Of a stretch of 64,000 bases of DNA, positions 46,489-58,943 are shown one piece after another. The stretch lies in assembly GCA_003550305.1 (NCBI GenBank), contig QKYT01000292.1, positions 72,933 to 136,932 on the forward strand, in the 5' to 3' direction. The first letter of the stretch is position 1. Each line of letters starts with the position of its first letter. The notes beneath the pieces were generated by a model. The model was not told where the DNA came from. It ran no database searches and worked only from the letters and a program-made list of their open reading frames with translations. Origin of the DNA: Glomus cerebriforme (Eukaryota > Glomeromycota > Glomeromycetes > Glomerales > Glomeraceae). The position numbers and the translations under genes are program-made.

Positions 46489-47570
46489 ATTATGTCTTCA
46501 CAAGCTTCTTCACCTACTTCACCTGCTTCAATGATAGAAGAAATTTTCACTAGAACAATATCAGACATTATTAAGGAACTTATTGAATATTTGAAGAGAA
46601 AAGACTTAAAACTTGATGAGAATAATATTAAAATTCTTTGCAAAGAAAAAATTGCTGGCTGTTCTTTTCAGAAGAAAAACTTAAACATTATGACATAAAA
46701 GAAGGATCTATAATAGTTCTTGTAAAATTTATTAAAAATCTTAGCCAGAAGTTATAAAACTATTCCTTATTTAAAACTTTTGATAACTTGAAAAAAATGT
46801 TGCATAAAAATAAGGTTAATGGGAAAGATATAATAAGTATCAAACAAATTACTTCTGGTGCATGATTACTCTTTTAATTTTACTTTATTCTGGAATTGGC
46901 TATCATAAATAATAACTTATTTTTTTCCTTCACAGTCTTCAAGAAAATTAATGATAATAATAAAGCATTCGAATACTATATGGAAAATATTATCTTAAAA
47001 CTTTCAAACATGAAAACTATGATCAATGCCAACGAGTTACTATAGCTAAAAATCTTACCTTTCAAGATATATTTATAGTTTTACAAAAAGATATTTTTGG
47101 TAAAGATGTAATATTAGGTAGACTATACAATCAAAAGTCTGGAAGACCTCCTCTGTATTACTGAAGAAAAATTATAAAATATTAAGATTGGATATACACA
47201 GGTAAACTTACTATCCACATTTTTACTTTCTAACAAATTAGAGATATTAATAATAGTTTATTTTTTAGAATCTGACATAATTTAAAAGTATGTTTCAAAC
47301 AAATAAGAAAAAATGAACTGCAGATCAAGCATTTGGAAATGATTATTTCAACTATATTTATAGTATTGTAACCACAGGTATGGAGTGATATTTTACATAT
47401 ATACTGATGGTATATACTTTATGAGTAGAAGAATTAATCTCATGAAATCTGCCGTTAAAGAAAATTCTGAATTACTTTGAAACAATATGAAAGGATAATT
47501 AGTATAATTGTTAGGTTATTAAAGGATTGTATTAGTGTAGATAGTTTTTCAGTTAGCAAGAGGGCTAGAA
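46489..47570 (+). pseudogene. SAM-domain repeat-family gene relic
   Basis: ATG at 46491 starts MSSQASSPTSPASMIEE, followed by a sterile-alpha-motif-like region (LIEYLKRKDLKLDENNIKIL, EKIAGCSF, shift, EEKLKHYDIKEGSIIVLVKF). After intron-like breaks come KAFEYYMENIILKL near 46960 and NDYFNYIYSIVTTG near 47340. Architecture matches a Rhizophagus-expanded SAM family (crinkler-like C-terminus), from memory. A frameshift near 46670 and later stops inactivate it. Confidence 0.55.
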
Positions 47571-48835
47571 TCAAAAAATTTATCAAAAGATAATATGTAT
47601 CATGGGTATTGTTACAAATTATGTATTTATTTTTTCACTTATATTAAAAAATTTTCTATACAATGATACTGATCATGACAAAATATTATAATTTTTATAA
47701 CTACCAGTATTATGGCTTAAAATAAATCTGCTGACAAGAAAAAAGTTTTCAGATGGATTTCTAAGAAACATTTATTCTTAGTTTCAAATTTTGATCTGAA
47801 TACTTATGTGATTTTTAATTGTGAAGATTCTTCACAGTTGCATTTATGATGTAATAATGTGATAACATACTGTACATGTTCAAAAATACAAGCTAACTTC
47901 TGTTTATGAATAATCTAGTTACATATTCCATAAGTTAGTTAGTTGTATACTAATATTTCTTAATCATCTAGCCAGAACTTAATAAATAAATGTACTGTAA
48001 CATTAGTTAATTTAATCCTTAGACCTATTTGCAAGTTATAAAAAGATGTTAATGAATTCTCTTATTTACCTTATACAAGTGTAAATCTAATCAAATTTAT
48101 TATTATTTACAACATTATTATCATTAATTAAATGAACAAGTATATTTCCAAAGAATACAAGAAAGTACGTTAATAGATTTTAGGATAATGAGAATTGGCT
48201 TTATAAATCAAAATGAATATATCACTATTATTTAATCCTTTTAACATTATTGTAATCTATTTTGTAGATGCAGTTCTAATTATTTGGCATAGTATATTAG
48301 TATTATATCTGAACTCTATTAAAGAACATTTATGATAAGATATGAGGTGAAATATTATGAAAGCAAAAGAAGTATTTACTTAATTTTTCTTAGAATATTT
48401 AGGTAAAGATTGGTTAAAAATAATGGCATATAGGAATGAAATTTTGGTATTAGAATTAGTTAGAAATTATTAAATAGGTGCATAGATACTTAAAAATAAA
48501 CATTTGATAATACATTCATTTTATTGTTTAATATACAGTAACTTTTAAAAGTAACTGACCAAAGATTATCAAATGCAAAATCACGTGTTTGTCAATCATG
48601 TGATATTATATTAATATGATATTTATTTTTTATATAATATACTAAGTATAAAATTATTATAATATATCAATTTTAGTAATATGTAATAAAGTAGTTTTAT
48701 TTTAATCATGCAATATTTATTAAAATCATGTTCAGTTATTTTTGTCATATTTAATTATATAATAAAATTTGATTTTTTTTAAAAAAAAAATTTTAAAAAA
48801 ATACTAAAAAATTTAATAAAAATATTTTTACCAAT
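47571..48835. other. Gene-free AT-rich DNA
   Basis: No gene. A CAGTAACTTTTAAAAGTAAC phrase after TA at 48534-48535 could be the outer inverted repeat of the adjacent Tc1-like relic; the partner end was not found. Confidence 0.4.
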
Positions 48836-49420
48836 GTGTATAATTACCCTTTGCAGTTATAACATCCTGTATCCTTTGCGATATCGACTTTATTAATTTA
48901 ATACATGTTTCTAATGCCGTTTCATTTCAAATTTGAGAAATATGCTCCTATAATGCATCTTTTCTTCTAATAGTAACATTTAATGTTCTGAGTCAACGGT
49001 CAATATCATTTCAGAGATGTTCAATCAGATTCAAATCTGGTAACTGCACTGGCCATAGTAAAACTTTAACATAATTATCCTCAAACCACTTTTTGGTTAG
49101 TATAGCAGTGTGTTTTGGATCATTATTCTGCTAGAAGATATCATTCAAAACACTTAACTTATAGTACTGCAGAATCTCTATGAAGTTCTCACTTAGTATT
49201 TTGTGATAAAGTTCAGCGTCAAACCCTTCATCAATCTTATATAAGTAACTTACACCATGTAACCCTATATGAAAACACTGTCACCTCTAAACTTTACTAT
49301 GGGTTTAATATGAGCATCTCTAAGTGGTTTCTCTTATCTCTTCCAATATGAATTTGAGCCTCATCATAAATTACTAGAAAGATGTTACTCTTTAGTTTTT
49401 TATTAATATCTACCATAATA
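48836..49420 (-). pseudogene. Tc1-type transposase relic (DDE core)
   Basis: Minus-strand reading shows DEAQIHIGRDKRNHLE near 49370 (first acidic residue), [18 protein letters not shown] near 49080-49130, and [15 protein letters not shown] near 49030, the Tc1 SPDLNPIEH block with the last acidic residue. The C-terminus reads RKDAL...ALETCIKLIKSIS...VITAKGNY. Stops and at least one frameshift (between 49190 and 49260) show it is dead. Confidence 0.8.
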
Positions 49421-49677
49421 TTAAGATAATATTCTTTAAGGTGTATTATATCATAAGATTTTTGAAACCTTATAAATAGTTTACTGATAAGTTGATTATT
49501 AAGCTAAAAGATTAACCAAGATTTGGATATTATTATACAGTTATATTTCTTAACCATACAAAAGAAATAGTTAAACAAGAATAATTTTTCTGTGATGCAA
49601 TTTCATATTTTACATTCTGCAATATTTTTTGCTTTATTGGTTTTAAGTTCAGATTTTACATTAATTTTTTTCTTCAT

Positions 49678-49929
49678 TCATTCTGTTGCAAGTTCTAAGT
49701 TATTAGATTCAAGATTCCATGATTCAGTAATAAAGTATAGACCATAGTCATGATATAAAAATTCCAAATATAGGCAAGTTTTGTTACAGCTAGAAGTTCT
49801 CATAATAATTGTTATACTATTAAATATAACATTATGTTCAATGCACAAGAAATTTTCATAACTAGTAAGGAATTCTTTATTCTGTTCAGAAAGATTATAT
49901 AAAAGCAAATTAGGATTATTATTAAGCAT
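49678..49929 (-). pseudogene. Uncharacterised 83-codon fragment
   Basis: Protein-like frame (NLLLYNLSEQNKEFLTSYEN; FLYHDYGLYFITESWNLE) with no recognised family and no partner exons. Confidence 0.3.
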
Positions 49930-50572
49930 CAGAATTTTTTTTTTATCAATTATGTTTTTGTAAGGATGTTATCTGGTATTTTGAAATATGAATAAGAATC
50001 ATATGTATTTATCATAATTTTTTCTAGTTTTTGAGAATACATTTTAAGTAGATCTTAAACTCCTATCTCTACTTGGGAGATCATTCATGTGGAAGGCATT
50101 GCATGTTAAAAATAAATTTTAAAAAAAAATTTGAAATAATGTGAAATTTTTGTTTGAGAGATAAACTATTGGGAGACACTTATCAGTAGTGGTAGACAAT
50201 TTCACAATAATGTAGATATGTTCACTAGGAGGTTATTTTTTGAAAACTTGTTCAATAGTTTTGAAGTAGTATAGTATGTATGTATTATAATAGTATTGTA
50301 TAACTATTAGCTGATAGTAATATATAATAATAAATATATATATTCATTTTGCATATAATAAATAATATATCAGATTAGTTTATATAATTATAATGGATAT
50401 ATAGTCACACTTCCATAAGTGCACGCACCTGGGGCCCAGTCACGCACATGCATTTAGGGAGGGTGTGCACTTAAAGAACAGCCAATAGAAATCGATATTG
50501 TTATACAATTAGCATTTATTTAAAACTCAATTTTATTTACACTATTTACATTTTGCAAATTAAGAACACTTT

Positions 50573-52303
50573 TTAATGAAAGTATGTGTTAATGTCAGTC
50601 TGCCGCAATAAACTTGTTTTCTTGGCCCTAAGAAACTTTTCAATCTTTCTCACTAACTTCACATATTCTTCCGCATTGTCCTGTTGAAGTAAAAATGTAC
50701 GAACCATTTATAAGCTTGCAATTGCAGTGCTAGTACTNNNNNNNNNNNNNNNNNNNNNNNNNNNNNNNNNNNNNNNNNNNNNNNNNNNNNNNNNNNNNNN
50801 NNNNNNNNNNNNNNNNNNNNNNNNNNNNNNNNNNNNNNNNNNNNNNNNNNNNNNNNNNNNNNNNNNNNNNNNNNNNNNNNNNNNNNNNNNNNNNNNNNNN
50901 NNNNNNNNNNNNNNNNNNNNNNNNNNNNNNNNNNNNNNNNNNNNNNNNNNNNNNNNNNNNNNNNNNNNNNNNNNNNNNNNNNNNNNNNNNNNNNNNNNNN
51001 NNNNNNNNNNNNNNNNNNNNNNNNNNNNNNNNNNNNNNNNNNNNNNNNNNNNNNNNNNNNNNNNNNNNNNNNNNNNNNNNNNNNNNNNNNNNNNNNNNNN
51101 NNNNNNNNNNNNNNNNNNNNNNNNNNNNNNNNNNNNNNNNNNNNNNNNNNNNNNNNNNNNNNNNNNNNNNNNNNNNNNNNNNNNNNNNNNNNNNNNNNNN
51201 NNNNNNNNNNNNNNNNNNNNNNNNNNNNNNNNNNNNNNNNNNNNNNNNNNNNNNNNNNNNNNNNNNNNNNNNNNNNNNNNNNNNNNNNNNNNNNNNNNNN
51301 NNNNNNNNNNNNNNNNNNNNNNNNNNNNNNNNNNNNNNNNNNNNNNNNNNNNNNNNNNNNNNNNNNNNNNNNNNNNNNNNNNNNNNNNNNNNNNNNNNNN
51401 NNNNNNNNNNNNNNNNNNNNNNNNNNNNNNNNNNNNNNNNNNNNNNNNNNNNNNNNNNNNNNNNNNNNNNNNNNNNNNNNNNNNNNNNNNNNNNNNNNNN
51501 NNNNNNNNNNNNNNNNNNNNNNNNNNNNNNNNNNNNNNNNNNNNNNNNNNNNNNNNNNNNNNNNNNNNNNNNNNNNNNNNNNNNNNNNNNNNNNNNNNNN
51601 NNNNNNNNNNNNNNNNNNNNNNNNNNNNNNNNNNNNNNNNNNNNNNNNNNNNNNNNNNNNNNNNNNNNNNNNNNNNNNNNNNNNNNNNNNNNNNNNNNNN
51701 NNAATAATTGTACAGAATAAGTATGATAACTTTAGATTGTTTTTTCCAACTAAGAATTCACCTATAAAAAAGTCCCGTTTCATCCATATTATAGATTCTT
51801 TCAAGAGGGTAGTTGGAGCAATGTTCTCTTAATAAGGGTAAAGCACTGGCAATAACAGCTTCATCAGCAGACGCAGCTTCTCCTTCAAGCTTTCTTTGAC
51901 GAATTCCATTGCGGTCCTTGAATTTATGGAGCCATTCTGAAGAAAATTGTAATGCATCTTGGGGAATATCTAATCTATCGGCAATCATTTTGGCTTTTTT
52001 GATAAGTATCGCATCACTTAAAACTGTTCGATGTTGATAGTCTAAAACGAATTCTTTAAGTGCAAGTTCAAGCTCTGGGTAGGTAACTGGCTTATGTCGC
52101 TTTGTGTTTGGATTGATAGTTTCTGAACTAAGTCGTTGTTCTGCTGTTTGTAGGATACGAGTAATGGTGCTCTCATTGACTCTAAGGTTCCACTTCTCTT
52201 CGATCCAATCGACATACTGAGCTCGAGTCCTTTTATTTTCGTGAGCATAAGCACAAAGTTCTCNCTTTTGTATTTCAGTAAGAGTNGTTCTTTTAAGAGA
52301 CAT
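50573..52303 (-). pseudogene. Tigger/pogo transposase (CENP-B HTH + DDE), frameshifted
   Basis: ATG at 52301-52303. Residues about 1-60 form a Psq-type helix-turn-helix (MSLKR..LTEIQK), about 65-140 the CENP-B HTH domain (YPELELALKEFVLDYQHR; FSSEWLHKFKDRNGIRQRKL), then the start of the DDE domain at YNMDETGLFYR (first catalytic Asp). A TGA follows at 51758-51760; the next frame continues GEFLVGKNNLKLSYLFCT, so a one-base frameshift breaks the gene. The core is in the N gap. The C-terminus resumes at about 50690 (QQDNAEEYVKLVRKIEKFL) and stops at 50573. Ambiguous bases near 52264 and 52287. Confidence 0.82.
50738..51702. other. Assembly gap (965 N)
   Basis: Run of N within the transposase gene, probably because of high copy number. 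Confidence 0.99.
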
Positions 52304-52830
52304 GTTTAGGGGCGTATGGCTGATTTCAATGTAATTAAATAATGGTGAATCATCATCTTTTTTCCTTAATTTNGATANATGACAGAATNATTCTATGGGG
52401 TTTTGTTTATTAACATGCGCTGTTTNCTTGTTAATATGATCTCCTTATAAAAATCTTCTCTGGCTATACTAATTTGGGATAATTAATCATCACACACTAG
52501 TAATCATAGAACATTCATACAAAAATAATTCATATATGTATAAAATAATTTTAATAAAATTGAAAAAAAATTTTATTTTTCGGAATGTAAAATTGTCATC
52601 GGTATATTAACCGTGACCAAACAGCTATCGATGATTGGTCAACATATGTCATGGTCACGTGAATGCATTTATGGAGGGTGTTCCGATATACCTGGAGTTC
52701 AGAATTGCATGCACATGTAGAATATAGAGGGTGTACACTTAGCTCTAAGTCCCTAACTTGGGACCAAGCCATGGTGTGCATATAGAGAGAGAATGCACTT
52801 ATGGAGGGTGCACTTATGGAGGTGTGACTG

Positions 52831-55800
52831 TATAACTATAATTAAAATTATTAACAATTGGTATTATTACAATTAGTTAAAAACATATCAATCGGCATAC
52901 TGAAAATAAAAAAAAAATTTGCAATCAGATAGCAATAAGACTTACTTATTGTTATCAACTGCAAATAAAAAAATAGTTTGATTGATGATCTTGACATGCA
53001 TGATTTTTGCTATAATAAATTCACCAATCAGGTATTCTGTTATGATCTGAAATAAAAAAATCAGTGTTTATTTAAATTGTATTAAAGCAGTTTGAATGAA
53101 TCTGATTTGGCAATGTCTGACCAGTATTATTATAGATTTGCAGAGTTTTGTCAGTTTTGCTATTTATAATAAGTTTTGACAGGTTTTACTTTTTGTTAAG
53201 TTTTGCTAACTTTTAATTAAAACTTTAATATAATTTTGTCAAATTATTACATTTCGTTATTTCGTCTATTTGCTAAATCCCTTAGTTTCACCAAGTAATC
53301 TTAATTAATACCTATAAAAAAAGAGTTATTGCTATTTCTTTTATTTATTTATAGTAATAAAAAAAAAGAATCTTTACTAGTAAGATATTAAAAAAAATAT
53401 TAAGTTATGCAAGTCATATAATATGTATCAAAATGAAATATTTTTAGAATATTTTGAATTTTTTATACATATAAAATTTCAAAATCAGTTATACATATAT
53501 GATAATTCTATATTAATATAGTATTTTACTGATATAATTTAAAGAATTTTTATTTAATCATTATTTTTCTAAATAAAATTTTATTTAAATTAAATTAATA
53601 AAATTATTTATTATTGGTTTATTTAATTCAATTACTAATAATATAATAATAATTACTACTATTTGGCAATTATTTATAAAGGTCAATAAAAATTACTATT
53701 ATTTGGCAATTATTTGAAAAGATCAAATATAATCCTAAATATAGATTATTACTAATTTAAACTGAATATATATCTAATGCTATTTAAGTCAAATTTTTTT
53801 ATTTTAACTAACTAATATGATAAACTTGTACTTCAATATTATAAATAGAATTCTTGAAAAATTTAAATATAATACTAACAATGAAATTGTAGACTTTCAA
53901 TTAATGGTTCAAAATTAGGTAATAAAGGTTTGTATCTAATAATATAGATTAAATGGTGTATTATTTCCCATGCTTGTTGTTCTGTTTCATATTCTTCTAA
54001 TTAATTATAATAATCTACTATTTGTGAAGATACATTTCTTTTAGACTGAATCTTTTTTTAGCCTTAATTTTAATCAAAAATTTCCTTTATTTCTAAATAT
54101 TAAATATTTTAAATTTCAATTCAAATTTAATTGAAATAAAATTTTGCTTCAAAAAGGATGTTTACAATCAGTCAATTACAAATATAGGATTAGTTTTTTA
54201 GTAAAAATCATTAATGAATATTTTTATAAAAAATTTTGAAAATTTATTTATTATCTAAAAAATTATCTTTGTGAAAATTTTAATTTCTTAATATTTGCCA
54301 AGTTTTTTATACTTTTAGAAATATAAATGAATATAATTTTTTGAATATATCTTTATACATCAATTTAAATTATTTTTTACTTAATTTATTATTGCAGGTT
54401 TAGATGATGGAATTGAAAAATTCTAATAGCAGTATAGTTAGAGAAAATGAATGAACAAACTATTCTGAATACTTTTCTTATCTGGCAAAAATAAATAACA
54501 TTGATAAATTTTTAAAAATTTGATATTGTAATTAATAAAGACATGATCAAGGAATTATATAAACTTTGCAGATATTGAAGAATTAATATTTTCATGAAGG
54601 TAAATATAAATAGTAATTTATTAATAAATAAATTTTTTAAAATTTTCATAGAAAAATATTTTCTAATAATTTTTACTATATAGCTAGCCCTATGTTTCTG
54701 ATTGTAGACACCTCCCGATCTAAAATGTAAAAAAAAGCCAACATATGTATATGAATATCAGTAATGTTGGCTAGTAATTATAAAATGCAAATGAAGTGAT
54801 TTCATTGACAAATTTTATATTGGTTTTATGTAAAATATCGGTAAAAAAAATATATATATATATGAAATAAGGAAATGATGGTCATTAACGTTGGCTAGGA
54901 ATTATAAAAAAAAAAGGGCTGATAATTTAAAACCAAGAGTTGAGGAACAATATACAGTATGCCGCTTGAAAATAATTTACATTGACAAATTCTATATTGT
55001 TTATAAACTCGAAAATAAAATGGTTATCATAATAATGTATATATTGTATCAAATACTAAATAAAGAAATGATTTCAGTAAGCGATGGCATAATTTTGACG
55101 GGGTATAGCATACAGTAGACTTTCAATAACTTTGCATTCGGGACTACTACGGACCTAAAATAATTAGAGTCACGTGAATACTAATAGGAAAATGATTTAA
55201 CCATGCCACATCATTCTGATTATGCAACATATTTTACGCCAAAAGGGAAACAATTCCCGCTAAAAAGCGATAACGTAGTAAAACTTAATTCATTGAAATT
55301 TAAATTCGACCAATCAATATAATAAATCAATACAAATTAGGAAAACCTCGTGAGTGAACACAACGTAAATTTGTAACACTATTTTGGCTAAAAATTATTT
55401 TCAGCCCAATAATTTTTAATTCAAATAAGGAGATAGAGATTAGAAGATTATGCACGTCATAATTCATTTTATACCATTGTAAAAAAAAACAAGATAACCA
55501 TCAGAAATCACTCGTGCCTTCTAATAATAATCATAAGAATATTCATCATCATAAGAGATTATCCGTAAATTTGTTCTTTTTTATTCAAAGTTATTAAAAA
55601 AAAGCAACCATTTTTGATGATTCCGAGAAAATGTCTAGAAAAATGGTTTAAAATAGTAAATAACTTATGATAGTCTTAAAAGAAGAGAAAAAAAAATGTC
55701 AAATTTAGCGACGGGAAAATATTATGACCGTTTGTTTTTCGTTATTATAGAAAAATATAAAGAAAGAAAATCTATTTGTGGGATCATAAACGCCAAAAAA

Positions 55801-58800
55801 AAAACAATTTAAAGATTGGTCTCGTGGTGAGATTGTTTAGATGAAAAAAAGTTTGGAATTTTCTTGGACAACTTTCATTGATGTAAATGAATTATTGCTG
55901 CAGCATGTGATATCACGACTTCCTAATAAAGAATAAGTTTGTTGTGCGAACGAATAAAAGTCGGAAAATTTCAAATTTGCAACGACATGTGAGGACACGA
56001 TACTTCCTTTTTTAAAAGATTTATTTCAATTTATTGGTTAAAATATGTTTTGTGTCAACCGAGCAAACCGGATTTTTTTTTTCAACAGATAATAAGTCAA
56101 AAAAATGGCGTAAACAAGTAAAGCAACTAAACTAAATAAAAGATTATTTTACTCCATAAAAAATAGTTGCCAAATTTAAAAAAAAATTTTGACGATCAGG
56201 GATTAGTGTTGCATTAATCGTGATACAAATAATAATTTAAGTGCATATTACCAATATTTTACCGCCAAAAATATGAAATCATGGGCGTTTAGCCCCATAA
56301 TAAACTTGGTTAATTTTTTTCTATTTGAGAATTCGTTTTAATAATCCGATTATTTTGACAATCAAGACAAAGAACAATGAATATTCAACGGTAAAGTCCA
56401 TAATCTGTCGTGTTATATCGCGTGTGGAAAAAATACAAATAATATTGGTTCAATTAATTTACTTTAACCATTTTCTTAATTTTGAGAGACGTGGCTTAGT
56501 ATATTCTATATATGCACGTGAATTAAAAATTCAATAATTTTGTCATCGGGTGTGTTTCCCCCCCCCCAGAAAAAATTTTTTAACAAAGAAAATTTTGATC
56601 TGCGATCATTGGCTAAATTGGACAATTTGGGTGACATTAGTGGTACAAATTAAATTGGTAATATCCAAATATTTATTAATTATTACATATCACATATATT
56701 TACATCTTTTTTCCCGAGAAATTTTAAACATCACATCATTATACATCTTCATATTGCGCAAATGCCCGGGTACGTTGCTCATGTCATATTTGATATTAAA
56801 CCAATATAGTAAATTCTTTCTCATTCATTTTATAAGAATGAACCTATTAAAAATTTGTTGAACGAATAAAATTTTTTAATACACAAGTACGAAACGAAGA
56901 ATATCTTCGTGTTCTTCGTATTCAAATATATGGATTATGCACTATTTGTTACACGAAAAGCCATGTGATGTTTAATCAAGTCATTAATTTTTCCGAGATT
57001 AAAATATTTAAAATTATTCGCGTAAAATTATTAAAAATTATTAATTATTTTAAATAAAAATCAATAAATTTATTTATTCATTAAAAAGTAGGGTTGTTTA
57101 CGGATTCTTTTGTTTCATCATAAATATTGATCACGCCACCTTTTATTTACATGTTCGATTTTTTTATAAATTTTTGTTTTAATTTAAATTATTTGGGTTT
57201 CATAATTACTATAATTACTTCAAACACAAATGATCAACGAATTGTGATTGTCGGAAAAACATATTTTTACCGCACACGATGTCACGAGGTGTTTTACCCG
57301 TCGTTTTTTCCGTTTATTTATTTATTATTTATTTTTCTTAAAGATTTGTTTTTTTTTCGACTAAGAAAATATTATATCACTTCTATATATATTAAAATTT
57401 TCTTAACAATTATAAAAATAAATTACTGTAAATGATTTACACTTGAATCAGCTTTATCCATAAAACTTTATCATACTCTTTTTACTCTTTTTATATCGGT
57501 TATCACCTTATAAATTCTCATTCATAACGGTTATCAATTATAAATTTCCCAGGGTCCTACCACGACATGGAACTATTTGCGCCGTGACGCCAAAATTTGT
57601 AACGAATATAGTAATTAATTTCATTTTAAAGTTCGATTTTAGCTTCTATTTTTATAAATTAAGAAATAATTATGTTACCAAAGAAAAAAACAAACATAAA
57701 CATGTTAAACATAAACAATATATTATATATAAGAGGTTTTATTAAAAACGTGATTTAATAGGTTTCTAATATTAAATATAAACAACAGTTGCGGATAAAC
57801 GGTCATAAACTGTAAATATAAAATTAACTTCTACTTTTAGTAAAATACGGGTTATTCTTCGATCAAAAATGGTCGAAACTTTACTAAATTACTTAAATTA
57901 CTGTTTATAATTAATATATTCATCCTTATACTATTCCTCCTGAATACTATTTAAAGTTTAGCTCAAGTTTCGTTATTCAAAAGTGCCAATAGAACGGTAC
58001 ATTGATACCGAGTACCCGTCCGAGACATTGAAAGATGTTGAATTGAATTATTATATATCATATTTTTATGATCTTCATTTGTGATAAAAAACATTATAAA
58101 CTAGTAAAAAAAAATATAGATTTCCATAAATGCTTTAAAGATTGAACTTAATCTTAAGATCTTTATTTAAACTTTATTATCAAACTGTATATATAATATA
58201 GTTTACTCGGTCTTAATGATAACTTTTAAAAAGTTTGAGTTCTTTATGTTTCGTGATTTACAATTTTTTTTTTTTAAATATTTTATTATCATATTTTAAC
58301 AATTTCTATATCATAATAAATCAGCCGCAAAAAATAATGTTGATCGTCCTCATTTACAAATATAAAATATAATAATATAAATAAATTATATTATATTGTA
58401 AATTTTTATACTGTACAACCTAAATTATTAATTAATAAATATATATAAGGGACAAGAACTTCAGACCTCTCCACAAAAAAAATAAGGAATGATATAAAAG
58501 ATCGAAAACGTTCCTAATTATTTCAAAGTTTAGTGAACACACCTCCTGTCTCTTCTTAATAATTTTAATATAACAAAGAAGAAATACTTTATAAACAAAA
58601 AATGACCAGAAACTTGTGACTTAAATTGCGAAATAAATCTCCTAACTTCCCTAAAAATATTAAATATATATTTTCTTAAGAATTATTATATATATATATA
58701 TATATATTGATCTATTCCTTCCGTCAAAAAAAAAAAAAAATTCAAGTTACAAGGCGCACATATTTCATTCCTAATATTTATTATCTTCCTAATATAACAA

Positions 58801-58943
58801 TTCATTCTCAGTTACGCCAAGTAAACATAATCCTTTTTTTTTGCCTGATAAATCTTAATCGATTTCTTTTTTTATCAAGTAAATATAAATATAAATATAA
58901 ATATTATATCTATTCTTGTAGTTTCGGATAAATCCGTTTGAAA
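52831..58943. other. Six kilobases without a supported gene
   Basis: Very AT-rich DNA. Two diverged copies of a segment starting GTTGGCTAG(T/G)AATTATAAAA occur at about 54767 and 54889, each followed by CATTGACAAATT(T/C)TATATTG. At 55112, after TA, CAGTAGACTTTCAATAACTT resembles one end of a pogo-type element; its partner was not found. A less AT-rich patch lies at 57540-57600. The part near 58900 is the promoter side of the Zn2Cys6 gene. Poly-C at 56558-56568 is low complexity. Confidence 0.45.

Larger units (their letters stand above)
50402..52830. mobile_element. Tigger/pogo DNA transposon (2.4 kb, gap inside)
   Basis: Left end TAGTCACACTTCCATAAGTG and right end inverse CACTTATGGAGGTGTGACTG, flanked by TA (50400-50401, 52831-52832). 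Subterminal TGCACTTATGGAGGG repeats at the right. Encodes a CENP-B/DDE transposase on the minus strand. The ends match the MITEs at 17453 and 31311. 965 bp of the interior are unknown. Confidence 0.9.

Noticed and set aside
51758..51804. GTGAAT after the DETGLFYR codons as an intron donor in the transposase
   Set aside because: The next frame continues with transposase-like sequence immediately, so a one-base frameshift explains it better.
56325..57435. Several 70-103 codon frames
   Set aside because: Low-complexity Ile/Phe/Tyr-rich translations typical of AT-rich non-coding DNA.
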